The position numbers and the translations under genes are program-made. From Ziziphus jujuba (taxonomy: Eukaryota; Streptophyta; Magnoliopsida; Rosales; Rhamnaceae), in the NCBI RefSeq assembly GCF_031755915.1, contig NC_083389.1:18515501-18579500 (forward strand): a DNA stretch of 64,000 nt, in the 5' to 3' direction. The notes under the pieces are model-generated. The model worked only from the letters and a program-made list of their open reading frames with translations. It had not been told where the DNA came from and ran no database searches. Shown piece by piece: positions 50,123 through 62,495 of this stretch (the first letter of the stretch is position 1; each line of letters starts with the position of its first letter).

Positions 50123-51787
50123 TGAGTCTTTATTAACTAATCTGCCAATTTATTTACCAAGCAAATATATATATATATATATTATTTAATTGGTTAACAT
50201 ATAAATATAATTTAAATATGAAAAATCCAATCTTTAAAGAAATAAATATAAACCAATAAAAAGATACCATATATATATATATATATATATTTAATAAATA
50301 ATTTAATAGACTTAGATGTTGTTTTTAATATTATTCTAATTTTAGTATCTTGTAGGACAATATGCACCAACATTTTAGTTATTTAATTAAAAGCAAACAT
50401 AAAACAATGAAATGACACACAATTTTTCTAGCGTTTGAGAGAAGAAAGCTTGGTTTTGGATATGCGGATTCAAGAAATTTTCTCTCTGTGATATAATTGG
50501 AGTTTAAATTTTACGAGGAAAAAGAAAAAGATATAAGCCTTATAAAATTTTAAGTTTCCTTTATTGTTGAAGAGAAAAACTTTGATAAATTTCGTATCTG
50601 GCGTTTACTTTCACTGTTTTCCAACTCTTAATTCTAGTTAAAATTCCAAAGAACTTAAATCTCTTATTTTATATATATATACATGGTAGGGCTACAGTTG
50701 GACAATCTGCAGCACTAAAGTTGATATTGGTTTTGCTGTTGTACATTTATAACAAAGCTGTTTTTTTTTTTTTTTAAATATCGATTTTGGTGCTGATTAG
50801 CGTATTAACTGTGCATACCATAATCTCGCTATATATATATATAATTTTTACTTTTTTTTGGGAGAAAGACTCTATTTTGCTGCCAATGTTGTACAAAATG
50901 TTAATTCATCCAGACGACCATAATTCTTTTTACAAACCATCACATGGCATTCGATTTGTGCAAAGAATAAAAATCAGTGTATTCATGGCGAGAACTTGAT
51001 CAACTATGTCCTGCCATCAGGATCATTAGTAGAACTCAGATGCTCAATTCAATAATTTAATAAAAATATACTTTTCCGTATTGTTTTTTTATTGTTTTAT
51101 TTTTTTTCAGTTTTAAGAAGTTGAAAAAGAAATTAAATAGAACCAATTAATTATCATATAAACGGTTTCACTTGTGATCATCGCCAATAGCAATAAGATA
51201 GCTCATTAGAAAATGACCGACCATTCATGAATTTACTGCTTGGAGTTTTGTAGTCCTCTACCGACTGGGTCTCACTAAACTTACAATATACCAACTTTAT
51301 ACAGAAAGTTCAGGATTTTCTTGAGAAATAGGCACTATTTATCAGTTACTTTAAGAAAATGATAATGAGAGCAAATACGGCACGTCGCCAAATGACCCTT
51401 TGACGTTTTCTTATTTAAATAAAAGCATGGCATACATAGGTATGGCAGCAACATGCTGAATACAAAGGCTTAACAGGACTCCACCAAACACTAGCAGATA
51501 CACACACAAGATTCGTCCTTAAAAAAAAAACAAACATAAAAAAGATACACATACATACACAAACAAATATTTCTTAGATTGGGGAAAACATTCTAAGTAA
51601 ATTGAGCCCTTATTTATAATATATCCAGAAATCCTATATTTGGCAACTTCAGTGCTGATCATTCTGCAAACAAGGAAGAACAAATTTAAGAGGTTCGATT
51701 TCAGCACACAAAATATATAAGACAACGAAAGAACAATTCACATTTTGAAAAATTCACATTTTGAAAATCAAACGCATACTAAGGCTG
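49510..51787. other. AT-rich intergenic region and GST 3' flank
   Basis: Several (TA)n tracts occur (50092-50119, 50168-50181, 50268-50290, 50831-50842), together with AT-rich unique sequence. No coding similarity was found. The last few hundred bases are the likely 3' UTR of the GST gene. Confidence 0.5.
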
Positions 51788-53841
51788 CTAAAGAGATGAT
51801 ACCAAGAAGCGCTTTTTGTAGAATTCAACAAGCTCTTTTGGATTAGTTTTCGTTACTTTATAAGCATCAATCTTATTGAACTCCTGTAAAAGCAAAGGGT
51901 AACTGTTTAAATCATCATGCATCAAGAAACCGAATGCAAGCAATAATCTCATCCAATCAGAAATGATATCTACTAATCTGGTGATAATGAAATGATATGT
52001 TGCAAATGAATTATGTGATGATGAAATTGATAAGCACAAGATATCTGGTTGATCTTTATATTAGATGGAGCATAAGTATCACAGGTTCTAACCAAACTGC
52101 CATATTCATGGGTAAACTTCTACTTTGGTTTGGAGGCAGGGAAAACAATTTCAATATCATGGAAACAACTGGTAAACTTCTGCATCCATGCGAAGCAATC
52201 CTAAACCCAAGATTGCAAACATGTCCAGATAAACACCACTATTGGCTACCTCACAAATAGCTAATGCATTTCATAATATACCTCAATCCACAGTGCTAGC
52301 TTAGGCCTGCCTGCTGTGATGTCATACTTGAACGCCTCTGATAAGAAGATTTGGAATCTCTCTACAAATGGAATATAAGCTATGTCCACCTGTGAAGATA
52401 ACATTTTTTATTTTTGTTTATTTTTCAAATAAATCAAAGGGAAAAAGAAACAAATCATACCATTAACAAAACCAAAATCACTTTCCTAAAAAAATAAACT
52501 ACAAAACAAGCTGGAAAGGTCATTGAAGGTATAATAACCATGGGTGAATTTTAATATAACAAAGAAATTCTACTTACCAAGCTCAATTGTCCCAGGAAGA
52601 ATGGCCCATCATCAAACTTGTTAAGAGCGTTTTCCAAGTAATCAAATTGAGCATCTGATCATTACACCAAAAAGAAAATAAAATTGAGCAGCTGATCAAC
52701 GTTTTGGTCAGTGTAACATCATGTACGAAAGAGCATCCATAAGGGAGTAACTGAGAAATCTTACTTGCTTCCTTTACTGGGTCTGATTGAAATGAAGTAT
52801 AAACTCCCCCTACAAACTTATCAAGGTACGATATCAAATCCTCGCCGAACTTTCTTTTGGCAGGATCCTACAAAATTTTATACACAGCATCGTATTGGTA
52901 ATATGTTTCATTGAATAAAACAAGGTTATCAGACAGACAAATAAATCTCTATAGGTCTTACATCAGGGAAAAGTGAGGGTCCTTCAAAGTTGCTGTCCAC
53001 ATATTTGATCAGATCTATACTTTCTCCAATGACTTTTCCATTGTGTTCCAAAGATGGCACCTATGGACAAGAAAAACCTTTATACTCTAGCAAATAATAG
53101 TAATAATAATAACAATATTAATAATAATAATAATAATTTATTAGGAATCAAAGTAATACGAAATTTGTTCAAGGAAATTACCTTATTCCCAGCGTAGACC
53201 TTTTCCTTGTACCAAGCGGGCCTATTCTGAAGGTTAATGGGAACTAGTTTGATCTTGTCTTGTAAACCCTTCAAATAAAAAATTCTCCAACAAAATTAAA
53301 AAAAAAAAAAAAGGGGTATCGAATAAATCCAAAAACCCAAAAATTAAAAAAACAGATTAAACAAAATTAAGGTAATGAAGAGGACAAAAACGATTGGGTC
53401 CGTGTCAGGATTTTTTAACAAAGAGTACAAATTGAAAATTAAAAAATAAAAATGAAAACAGAGAATTGAACAACCTTATAATTCCTAATGATCCAGACGC
53501 GTTGAGCAAATGGGCAGGAATAAGCGATATACAACCTTCAAAAAGAACCCACTTCATATGAATACTACCATTTGGAAGGGAATTCGACAGAAACACAGAA
53601 AAAATACACAGAAATAAAAAATAATAATAAAATAAAATTGATGGAACAGAAAGAACCTTGTTGTTCCATCAAAGAGAGGAGGTGGGCTGGCAGTGGAATC
53701 CAAAGGTGGGGGAAGATCCTCGTGCTTGTATCTATAAAACCCAAAAGGAAAATCAAAACAAACCAGCAAGAAATTTTACAAAAGCATGAATGCAGAAAAA
53801 CCCAGATTAAAGAAATTTTTAGAATCTCACAGGGACGCCAT
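51788..53841 (-). CDS. GSTL3-like: Glutathione S-transferase, lambda class (In2-1/GSTL3-like)
   Basis: Lambda GSTs are mostly cytosolic thioltransferase-like enzymes that act through a cysteine on glutathionylated or oxidised compounds such as flavonoids. Nine exons on the minus strand: 53831-53841, 53657-53731, 53475-53535, 53182-53268, 52962-53060, 52765-52867, 52578-52654, 52282-52389, 51788-51883. They sum to 717 nt and give 238 residues plus TAG, the usual size for the class. Residues 9-28 are the typical DLPPPLDSTASPPPLFDGTT leader, the thioredoxin-fold active site is YSCPFAQR with C36, and the glutathione-site segment reads VPSLEHNGKVIGES. The C-terminal helical domain has FDDGPFFLGQLSLVDIAY and ends in ELVEFYKKRFLV. 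All parts are intact. The first coding exon holds only 11 nt. A TATA box lies about 110 bp upstream of the ATG. Confidence 0.93.
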
Positions 53842-53949
53842 TGATGGAGCTGTTCAGTAAGTTTGAGCGAGATTTTATCTTTTTGTTTGTTGGCAGTGAG
53901 GATTTGATACACAATGATGTCTAAGTTCATAGCCAGCCAGTGGCAGTGT

Positions 53950-53961
53950 CTATTTATAGAG
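53950..53961 (-). promoter_or_regulatory. TATA box of the GST gene
   Basis: On the gene strand the sequence is CTCTATAAATAG, about 110 bp before the start codon, a fitting distance for a plant core promoter with a short 5' UTR. Confidence 0.6.
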
Positions 53962-53969
53962 CCTTTGGA

Positions 53970-55409
53970 GACCGCCACGTTGCAAGCGGAGACGATTTTT
54001 TATTTTTTATTTATTTATTTATTTTTTGGAGGAAAGCAGTGACGATTGTATGCGTGAGGACTTGCGTGTCAACATTGAGAAATTTGAAAAAATGGTTCTA
54101 TTATAAGAATTTGGTTTCGTCTTCCTTAGCCGTATAATTTGGTTATCTTTATTTGATCAGATATTGGACAAAGGATCGAAGGGTGATAAGTAAAACTGAT
54201 GGTGAAGGAAATTATAAATATTCTACCGAACCGTCTTATTGGATAATAACACTTTCATGGACTGGTTAAAAATTGAGAACTTTTAATATAAAAAAAGGAA
54301 AAAGAAAATGACAACTTCAATTTGACAAATGCTTGTAAAACATTTTTCCGTTTTCAAAAGTAGACAAGTGTTCACAAAAACTGCTTCTAACGTTTTGGGC
54401 GTTATTTTCTGGAAAAATGATTAAAAACAAAAACAACAAAAAGAAAAAAAAAAAAAGAAGAGAAAATAACGTTTTTTATTTTATTTTATTTTATATTTTG
54501 TTTTGGAAATAATTTAAATACAATAAAAATTCAACCAAACTCCTAATTTAGTATTAGCTAAAATTAACGCTTGAGATTGTCTAAACGACCAAAGGGAGAC
54601 TTGGGAACTCTGGGAGTTCCTACGAGAAAGTAGAGTCAAACTTCAGAGCTACATTCTTTGCTGTACGCACCTGATTGGAAAGGTGACGCAACTTAGCTCC
54701 CCCTTGGGTAACACTAACCATTTCACTTTTTTGACGAGGGTATCGCCTTTCAAACGTGACTCGACTCGGTACCGACATCCGTGAGTAATGAGCACTCTCT
54801 CAATTTTGATTCCGATACGGGGGCGAATTTGACAAACGACAAGCCACTATCGTCATCAAAACGACACACAGATTATTTACAGAATTGATGCCGCGCAGTC
54901 TCCGCACCATGAGATGATGTCGTTTGGTCGTTGTCATGTTCTTTTTTTGGGAGAGTGGTTTAAACACCTTTATATAGCAGCGTGAGCTCATCATAAATGG
55001 ACGATCAAGCTCCGTTCCTTCCCTAACTTACCTTAACCGACATGCCTCTAATCCTAGTGGTTTGGAAACCCTAACCCATTATCGTGGTGGCAGTTTGAAC
55101 CCAAGCTCACATGAAACTAACCTTCTCTGATTATTGCCTCCACCACGGAAACCTTTCTTCATTCCCCAGAGGTTGATAAAGCTTGCTTCGTACCTCGCCC
55201 AGTTCTCTTCCCTCTGCAAGGAGCAATTTCTAGGGTTTTCAGGCGTTCATTTTCCACAGAAGGCCTATACATAGAACAAAATATACTATATTTATAAGGA
55301 GCTTTCTTTCCCATGGTGGCATCTAGGTTTGGTGTCTTAGGGTTCCGAATCCAATTCGTTTCGGAATCAAATCGTAGTCCTACAATCTAATGACTTCCTT
55401 CACCAGTAA
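53970..55409. other. Intergenic region between GST and the glycine-rich gene fragment
   Basis: 53970-54560 is AT-rich and without features. From 54560 the base composition becomes more even and gene-like; 55010-55409 looks like promoter and 5' UTR of the following gene fragment, with AAACCCTAACCC (telo-box-like) near 55067 and CTAGGGTTTTC near 55232. No complete open frame with known similarity is present. Confidence 0.45.
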
Positions 55410-56006
55410 ATGGCTCAGTTTCACTACTTCCCTGTTATCTGTTTTGCCATTCTCTACGTCTTCATTGTTCTGTGCACGATTCCTAACTTTGTTCTCACAG
55501 TCACGAACCAACCTGATGACTTTTCCATTATAGATTCCGATTTGAATGTCTTCCATCAGGATTATTCGCCGCCGCCACCGTCGCCACACCCACCGTCCGT
55601 TTCATGCACCGATGATCTGGATGGAATCGGCTCCTTGGACACTACGTGTCAGATAGTGGCCGATTTAAACCTCACTGGCGACGTGTACATAGAAGGGAAG
55701 GGCAATTTTTATATCCTACCTGATGTGAGGTTTCACCGTGCAATTCCTGGCTGTTTTATTACAGTTAACATTTTTGGTAGTTTTAGTTTAGGTAACAGTT
55801 CATCGATTTTAGCCGAACGCTTTGAGCTTGTGGCGTATAATGCGAGCTTTCTCAATGGCTCTCCGGTGAATACCACGGCGTTGGCCGGGGATCCACCGCC
55901 GCAGACGAGTGGGACCCCACAAGGGATAGATGGAGCAGGTGGGGGACACGGAGGGAGTGGCGCGTGTTGTTTGGTTGATAAGACGAAGCTTTCCAAGGAC
56001 GTCTAG
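55410..56006 (+). pseudogene. Truncated 5' part of a large glycine-rich membrane-associated protein gene (At5g11700/At5g47020 type)
   Basis: The 198-codon frame begins with a hydrophobic signal-like segment (residues about 5-30). It continues with FSIIDSDLNVFHQDYSPPPP, SCTDDLDGIGSLDTTCQI, VADLNLTGDVYIEGKGNFYI and GDPPPQTSGTPQGIDGAGGG. These match, from memory, the N-terminus of plant proteins of over 1,300 residues of unknown function, sometimes labelled ephrin-receptor-like. In that family the segment DKxKLPEDV is followed by WGGDAYSW; here KLSKDV is followed by TAG where Trp (TGG) is expected, and no similarity follows. A conserved Cys in the family (RFHCPIAGC) is Arg here. The upstream region still looks like a promoter, so a short secreted product is possible, but a broken copy is more likely. 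Confidence 0.7.
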
Positions 56007-56884
56007 GCAACGACGCAAAACGAATTCGGTGTCAGACCACCTAAATGGGCTCAACATGTAGAACCGCTCAAGGGTTTTTTTCGAAAACTAGCCACCGTAC
56101 AAATCCATTTTTGAAGAATAGCAAAAAAAAAATTTTTTTAAAAAAAACTAGTATACTTTTAACTCATTTGGACCAAAATACCCTTCATTAAGTTTTTTTT
56201 TTATTTTTTTTATTTTTTGTTTTTGTTCTCCATCAAAACACGTTTTTTACCTTTTGTTCTTTTCATTTTTTTTTATTTATTTTTTTTGTTTTTTCTCTCT
56301 TTGGTTTTCAAAACGCAGCTAGGGTTTCCTTTCTAGTTTCCCTTTCAAAAATCACGATTGCGATCACCACCCAGAGTTAGAGGAGAGCACACCATTGTCG
56401 TCGTCAATCGCTATATTCCGACCTCTCTAGTCATTGCCACAGCCACAGGTACCACCGCAGCGACCGTCCATCATTGTAAAGCAGCCCCTGCGCAGCTTTC
56501 GGGACTTTCGGGAAGAGGGGTAGTCTTGTGTGTAAGTATAGCATCTCTGGTCGGACTTGCCTAGCCCAACTAAGAAGAATCGAATAAAATTGCCCAACTC
56601 CCATTCTTGTGTGTAAGTCTGTTTAGTTAACAAAATTGTGAATTTTGTTTCTTTCAAATTGTTCAATTTCTGTAGTATCGGGTTCTATGGGTTTCATGGG
56701 TTTTGTGAATGTTATTTCTGCAATAGCATGATGCTCCATTGATGTTTAAAAATTAAAAACTATAATTTTGTTTTCGTTGCAGTATCATGATGCTCCATTG
56801 ATGTTTAAGAATTAAAAACTATAATTTTGTTTTCATTTTCGAAAGGAAAATGCACAGAAAAGTTGGTTTGAACGAAATGCATAA
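56007..56884. other. Non-coding stretch after the truncated gene
   Basis: Sequence unlike the expected remainder of the glycine-rich gene. It has poly-T/poly-A tracts (56120-56300) and a segment with AGGGTTTCC. No protein similarity was found. It links the gene breakpoint to the left break of the gypsy remnant. Confidence 0.45.
56719..56836. repeat. Tandem duplication, period 59 bp, two copies
   Basis: The unit with CATGATGCTCCATTGATG and AACTATAATTTTGTTTTC occurs twice in direct succession with three or four differences. Confidence 0.85.
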
Positions 56885-57660
56885 CCTCGGCAACAGGTAT
56901 CGATTATGGGTGGTCACCTTGTTAAGTCGTTGGTAGCCAATACACACCCTTAGGCAACCATCCTTCTTCTCCATGAACGAAACAGATGTCATTCACGATG
57001 ATATGATTGATCTAGCAAAACCTTTATTCATCAAATCTTGCAGCTAAGCCTTTAAGCTCCCTTAACTCTTATGGAGCCACATGGTATGACGGTAAGGAAA
57101 ATAGATCGGTATCCAAAGCCAATTCAATGGTGATTTGATATCCTCTTTACGATCGTAATCCAGGTAATTTGTTGGGAAAACGCCTTTGAATTGCTTCTCA
57201 CTATGAGCACTTCCAACTCTCACCATCTACTCGGGCATCAACCACATGGGTTAAATACCCTTGACAACCATTCTCTGATAGCTCCTTAGAGACGAGGATA
57301 GAAATTAACCACAGTAAAGGCCTCCTAATTCCTCCACAAAACATCACTTCAGGTAAGCTGAACCACTTTAACTTTACTCCTTTATGGTAGCGGTCCATAA
57401 ACATAAGATTCTTAACTACTCAATCCATATCTAGGACCACTTCCAATCCTAAAAAAGATTCACAAATAGGATCTGCCCCCATTGCTTGACATTCAATAAA
57501 GAAAAGGCAATCCTCGACCATTGACTAGGACATAGGAATTCTCCGTTAGGATAGGTGATTCTAATTGACACCCTCGAATATTGGAGTTATTTCAACTCGG
57601 ACAACGAATTTGCTTCGAGATAAAGGGAAAAAAACGCTTTAAGATGATTAAAACAAGGGA
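56885..57660 (-). pseudogene. Gypsy pol relic (retropepsin and 5' half of reverse transcriptase)
   Basis: Minus-strand translation gives, in the 57201-57404 frame, MDRYHKGVKLKWF and LSENGCQGYLTHVVDARVD. These resemble the sequence between the gypsy aspartic protease and RT. Further on, in shifted frames, it gives LQDLMNKGFARS, VSFMEKKDGCLRVCIGYQRL and NKVTTHNRYLLPR, the standard N-terminal RT motifs (FVKKKDG, DYRxLNKVT, YPLPR). Stops and frameshifts are frequent and similarity ends abruptly after LPR. The copy is dead. Confidence 0.8.
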
Positions 57661-57718
57661 ATAGACGCGGATGGGACGCACAACAATGCACAGTTCCTTA
57701 GGAATACTAGAACCTAGA

Positions 57719-57730
57719 GCTCTGATACCA
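57719..57730 (-). other. Primer-binding site of the gypsy element
   Basis: TGGTATCAGAGC on the minus strand, complementary to initiator Met tRNA, two bases from the LTR end. It fixes the element's direction. Confidence 0.9.
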
Positions 57731-57732
57731 AC

Positions 57733-60700
57733 TGTCAGGACCCCGTCCAAGATCCCTCATCGGAACCCTAGACAAATCCTGATCCCAGGGAAACACCATC
57801 GAACCTTCCAACGGAAAATCCGACAGTATCTCCCCTAAGGGTAGGACTTACCACAAAATTCCCTGCACATAAAACACATTCCAATAAACACCACCTTATT
57901 CCTCTCACCTTACTATAATTTGTTTCCACAAATTTACAGCACTCCAAAATAATAACAGGAAATTAATGCAGTATTTAATAAAATGTGTCCAATACAGTAT
58001 ACAGAGCATTATACATATAAATATGAAATTAATACAATGTCAGATAAAGAAGCAATACAAGATGGAAAGGAAAAAGGAAGGAAATGCTTCTTGGACTTTC
58101 GGCAATGAACTGAGACTTCAGGCTCGCCCCGGACGATCAATGACTCCCAACCTAGACCTAGGGGAACAAAATTCAAAAATATGAGATGCTAATCATCTCA
58201 GTGAGTGATCCTATCTACTGTACAATTATAATAATAATGATAATTATAGTACATTTGATTAATTAAGAATAAATAAGTAAATAAATAATAATTAATTGAA
58301 AATAATATTTTCTCTCAAAACATTTTCGCAAAACCCAATCTTTTATGCCCCAAAAATCAAGGAATAATTAATTTGAAAAAAAAAATTTAATAATCCAAAT
58401 ACGAATAAAATATAATGAAATATAATAAAATAAATTCAGAATACTTGCATCAAAGAAATATAACATGAAAGTGAAATTCAATATATAATTCATAAAATTT
58501 GATTTAATAAACTAAAATAATCAGTATCAAAAATATAATTTAAATAATTACAAACAGTCCTATAAAATAAGTGGTAAAAATATTATATAAAAAAAATTAT
58601 TTTAAAATATTCAACCAATCTATATAATAAAAATACGGCAAGATGTATTTTAAGAACATTGATTTAAAATAAGTGACATAAAATATAAATAATTATATTT
58701 TAGAAAATACTAATTGGAAACAGATGATAAAACAAATTAAACACATTTAATTTTAATACGATTTTAAAACCTTTAGGATTTGAAATTTATATCTGGAAAA
58801 TAATACTTGACACACGATACTATATACTAATGATGCCCTACGATACCCAGCGTCCTGAGCACCGTCCGGCGGGAGGTTAAAGAGAGAAACTTGCATACGG
58901 TCGCTCCGGCATCCCGACAGCGCCGCTACTTAAATCGTCAACTCGGCCATGGAGGAGGGTGGCTTATGTGCACTATATAAAACTTGTCTGTCCTCGGTCC
59001 GATGGCAACTCACGGGAGACATTATAACTTGCACGCTCATCCACATATACAGTACAGAACACCAGTACTGTATGAGTGCGTCTAAAACAAATAACCATAT
59101 TATTTTTTAAAAATAACAATTTTTCCAAAACTCACCGTGGGAATTATATCACTTTTCAAAATTCATATTTCCACATTTTTCTTTAATATCACTGGCATAA
59201 ATCCATCGATAATAAATTCCCAATTTCAAATCCATTAATGAAATCAACAATAATTTAAAATAAATATTTCTTCAATTCTCCAAACTTCAAAATATAATTA
59301 AATCACATGATAAACATAATAATTATAAAAGAAAATTGAAATCACAATTTCTTTTAATTCCCAAATATATTTTTGGCACCCAAACATATATTAAAACAAC
59401 ATGCATTGGCAATATAATTTAGATGGAAATTCTCTTAATATCAAATACATAAAACGTATTTTTCAAATATCTAATTATAAAATATTCCAATAACAAAATC
59501 CAATAATTATTAAAATAAACCTCAAATTCAAGAAAATTCTTAAAACCCAAAATATTTATAATACACAAATAATTAATTTCCTTCAATTTTGGCACAAAAT
59601 TTCAATTAGAAATTTACTAAACAATTAACACATGAAATAAAATTTCCAAATATATAATCAACACAAAATATATACAATTTACCAACCCAAAATAATTTTG
59701 AAGGTGGGTCACTCACCTCGAGCACGCAATCTAACCAAGATCCTCCATAGGATCAATTTTATGATGCACGCGTGCTCCTAGAACAACAATATTATACAAC
59801 TTAAATAAATTAATATTTTATTCGGATAAATAATACCCGATACCCCGGGAGTTTAACACAAACATTAACCAAAATTTATGAGTAATATACCGAAACGAAA
59901 CTTATGAAACAAGGATCACGGATTGAGGCTTACCTCCCGGAGATCGGACCTGTGGTGGCCGGGATCTTGCTGGAAAACTCACGGAATTCAAGTCCTCAAT
60001 TCTCTTAACCCATCGCGAATTGGAGGAAAACGACCTCGGATTTGGGTTTAGGGAGGTCGAATTAGTGGGGAAGGATAGGGAGGTCGAATCCGCCACCGCC
60101 GGCAGCACGTCCAGTGGCCACTGGCTGGGAAACTTGGTTAGTGGTAGATCTGGTGATGGGTAACTCAACGGGACCGGCAGTGAGGCAAACGGAGGTCTGG
60201 TTTGGGAGATATCGGCGAGAGAAGGAAATCGACCACTCGTCGGAAAATGGCCCGATCCCGGCGCGTCGTCGGCGATCTAGCCGTGATTTTTGGCTGGCTG
60301 GCCGATTTTCAGGTGGGCTTCAAGCTAGGATGGCGCGTGTACTGTTCGGGTGGTCAGAAATGGGTGAACGGCGATTGGCCGGCTGGGTTTCTCTTTCTAG
60401 CTCTCTCTCTCTTTCTCTCTCTCCCCCCTCCTTCTCCTTCTCTCTCCTCCCTCTCTTTCTCAGCCAGTCAAAACGCCCGTGGGTGCCACTGTGCATTCAC
60501 AAATGGGTCCACTTTTTTTTGACACATGGCACCACTGTTCACACACATACAGATCCATGAATAGTAAATGCTGTCTCGGAAAAACTTCATAGTTCCGCAA
60601 CTTTCAAACCACATGTCCAAATCGGACGTGCCGCTAGTCTATGAACTCATATTGACGAGTATTTCACAACCATGCATGAGTCAAAGCTCAACTTTGCATG

Positions 60701-60968
60701 AACAAAAAATCAACTCCGGCACCCCTTAGACAATTTGGATCTCAACTTGTTTTGCTCATAACTTCCAAACCGTAACTCTGTTTTCAACGTGCTACTAGTC
60801 TATGGACTCGTGACAACGTGTACTTCATAACGGTACCTCGGTCAATGTGAAATTCCACCAGGAACAAAAAGTCAACATTTGACCCCTTCTCGGTCAACGA
60901 CGGTCAAACCCGGTCAACCTTAGTCAAATTTTAGAAATTTTCGATGTATTTCGAGACAGGATGTTACA
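57733..60968 (-). repeat. 5' LTR of the gypsy remnant (3.24 kb)
   Basis: Minus-strand ends are TGTAACATCC and ...GGTCCTGACA, adjoining the PBS. It is colinear with the solo LTR at 46552-49410, with shared CCTAAGGGTAGGACTTACC, GATCCTCCATRGGATCAATT and ATGAGTCAAAGCTCAACTTT blocks. A GC-rich island lies at 59930-60480 and includes a CT-rich run (60400-60470). Open frames in it on both strands are not known proteins. Confidence 0.85.
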
Positions 60969-61531
60969 TGTTGAGTTGTTTATGGATGACAATGAGAGTG
61001 ATGAGGAAAAAATGAAGAACCATAAGTAAAAAAAAGTCATCTTTGCAAATTTGAAAAAGCTGCAGCAGGTTTGTAATGTAAAATATTCTTCATGATTACA
61101 TTGAACTTCCTGTCACTGTTTAATGCAAATGTTTGGGTGACTATTTATTTATTCTTTTATTGGGAAATATAGGAGCTAAAATCCCTGCTTTCACATCCTC
61201 TACAACCGCAACCTTTTCCATGTCGATACTTACTAGGGATAACTATCTCTTTGAGATTCTTTCACGTCCTCTATAACCACCAGGGGCTAGCCGTTGCCAC
61301 AACTGCAAGGTAACCTTTCTCTAAAAGCACCAGTGCGTGCTCTATTTTTCTTTCCAACAACTTTAACATTTTTTTCCTTCTTCCTGTTTGCTTAAAATCT
61401 TTAAGTACACATTCAACTACATTGTTGCTTAACATCTTCAACTTTAAATTAAGTCTCTGTTTTCTTTCCTTAATGGACATTAACTCTGGTTTCTTTCTTC
61501 TTTTTTTAGAATGAGAATCTGCTTTGTTTCC

Positions 61532-61562
<31 letters not shown>

Positions 61563-62324
61563 CCTTAATTAAGAGCTAACAAAAGAATAAAAAACGAAAC
61601 AAAGCAGAGAAAAAAGAATAAAGAAAAATGGAATTTAAGTGTTCAATACAAAGGTATGTGCTTGTCTATTTTTTATCCTTATTTATAGATATTTATGAGA
61701 TGCTTTAAACTTTAATTAATTCTTCAAAGGGGTGAAAAAGAATATAATTGTTCTTTCATTCTTCAAGTTTTACTCGATCAATATATACAGAATGAGAGAG
61801 CAAAACCAATATATATGGTCCACCCACCCTTTGAATTGATTAGAAGCCATCTATTATTTTTTATTCTTTAAGCTTTACTCAATCAATTTATTCACATTTT
61901 GTTTTAAAAAAAAATATTTTTCTAATATTGTATTTGACATATATCATTTTCTTATATAAATGATGAATTTACAAAGAGTAGTGCTTAACCTCCTTTTTTT
62001 TTTCTTTTATTTATTTAGTTTTTGTGTCTATAAAACGGTTGATTTTAAGATTGGGTTTTTAGCTGTTATGAGCTATCATTGTCACTAGTTTGCAAGGGCC
62101 AAGAGTGAAAGTAGGAAATAGCAAATCTGACCATTAGAGAATTAAAGATGTTGAAATATATATATAGCTAATGGGCTTAAGTCCATGCACGGTTTTGCTT
62201 TTATAATTTCTTAATGTAGTCTCCAATTAAAAGAAAAAAGAGAAAGAAAAAGAAAAAACTAAGTAACTAACAAGCCTAAGCTAACAGAGTATAGTGGATG
62301 GAAGATTGAAAAAAACATTGAGAA
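60969..62324. other. Intergenic region, no gene recognised
   Basis: AT-rich sequence with a (TA)n run at 61534-61559. A minus-strand frame at 61271-61480 is basic and without similarity. The stretch 60969-61080 reads as an acidic then basic peptide with a GT donor-like end, but no family is recognised. Confidence 0.45.
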
Positions 62325-62495
62325 AACACTGCATAAACACAATCCAACTTTAGCTGTTTAAGTTAGCTTATTAGCTAGTCACTTAGTTAAGTTCTGTTTG
62401 GTTATAGAGTTACTGATTGCATTGTAAACACTGCTGGTATAAACACAATTCAACTTTAGCTGTTTAAGTTGGCTTATTAGCTGGTCACTTAGTTT
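62325..62495. repeat. Direct repeat, period about 101 bp, two copies
   Basis: AAACACAATCCAACTTTAGC and then CTGTTTAAGTTAGCTTATTA occur at about 62336-62392. They recur with few changes at about 62438-62493. Non-coding. Confidence 0.8.

Larger units (their letters stand above)
56885..60968 (-). mobile_element. Ty3/gypsy retrotransposon remnant: LTR, PBS, protease, RT
   Basis: On the minus strand the order is LTR (60968 to 57733), PBS (57730 to 57719), protease-like and then reverse-transcriptase sequence to about 56885, where similarity stops. The protease is less than 200 bp from the PBS, so gag has been deleted. RNase H, integrase and the 3' LTR are missing. The LTR belongs to the same family as the solo LTR at 46552-49410. 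Long LTRs, a Met-tRNA PBS and this RT suggest a Tekay/Del-type lineage, which is inference. Confidence 0.82.

Noticed and set aside
54800..54994. 64-codon minus-strand frame in the region before the glycine-rich gene
   Set aside because: No similarity, and it overlaps a stretch that reads as promoter or flank; too short to support.
60114..60560. Plus-strand frames of 106 and 148 codons
   Set aside because: Inside the GC-rich part of the gypsy LTR. CT-rich runs generate Ser/Leu repeats, and no conserved counterpart exists in the other LTR.
46552..60968. The two gypsy LTRs as the pair of one element enclosing the GST gene
   Set aside because: The left LTR has its own complete 5-bp target duplication, the two differ in length, and the sequence between is host gene and unrelated DNA.
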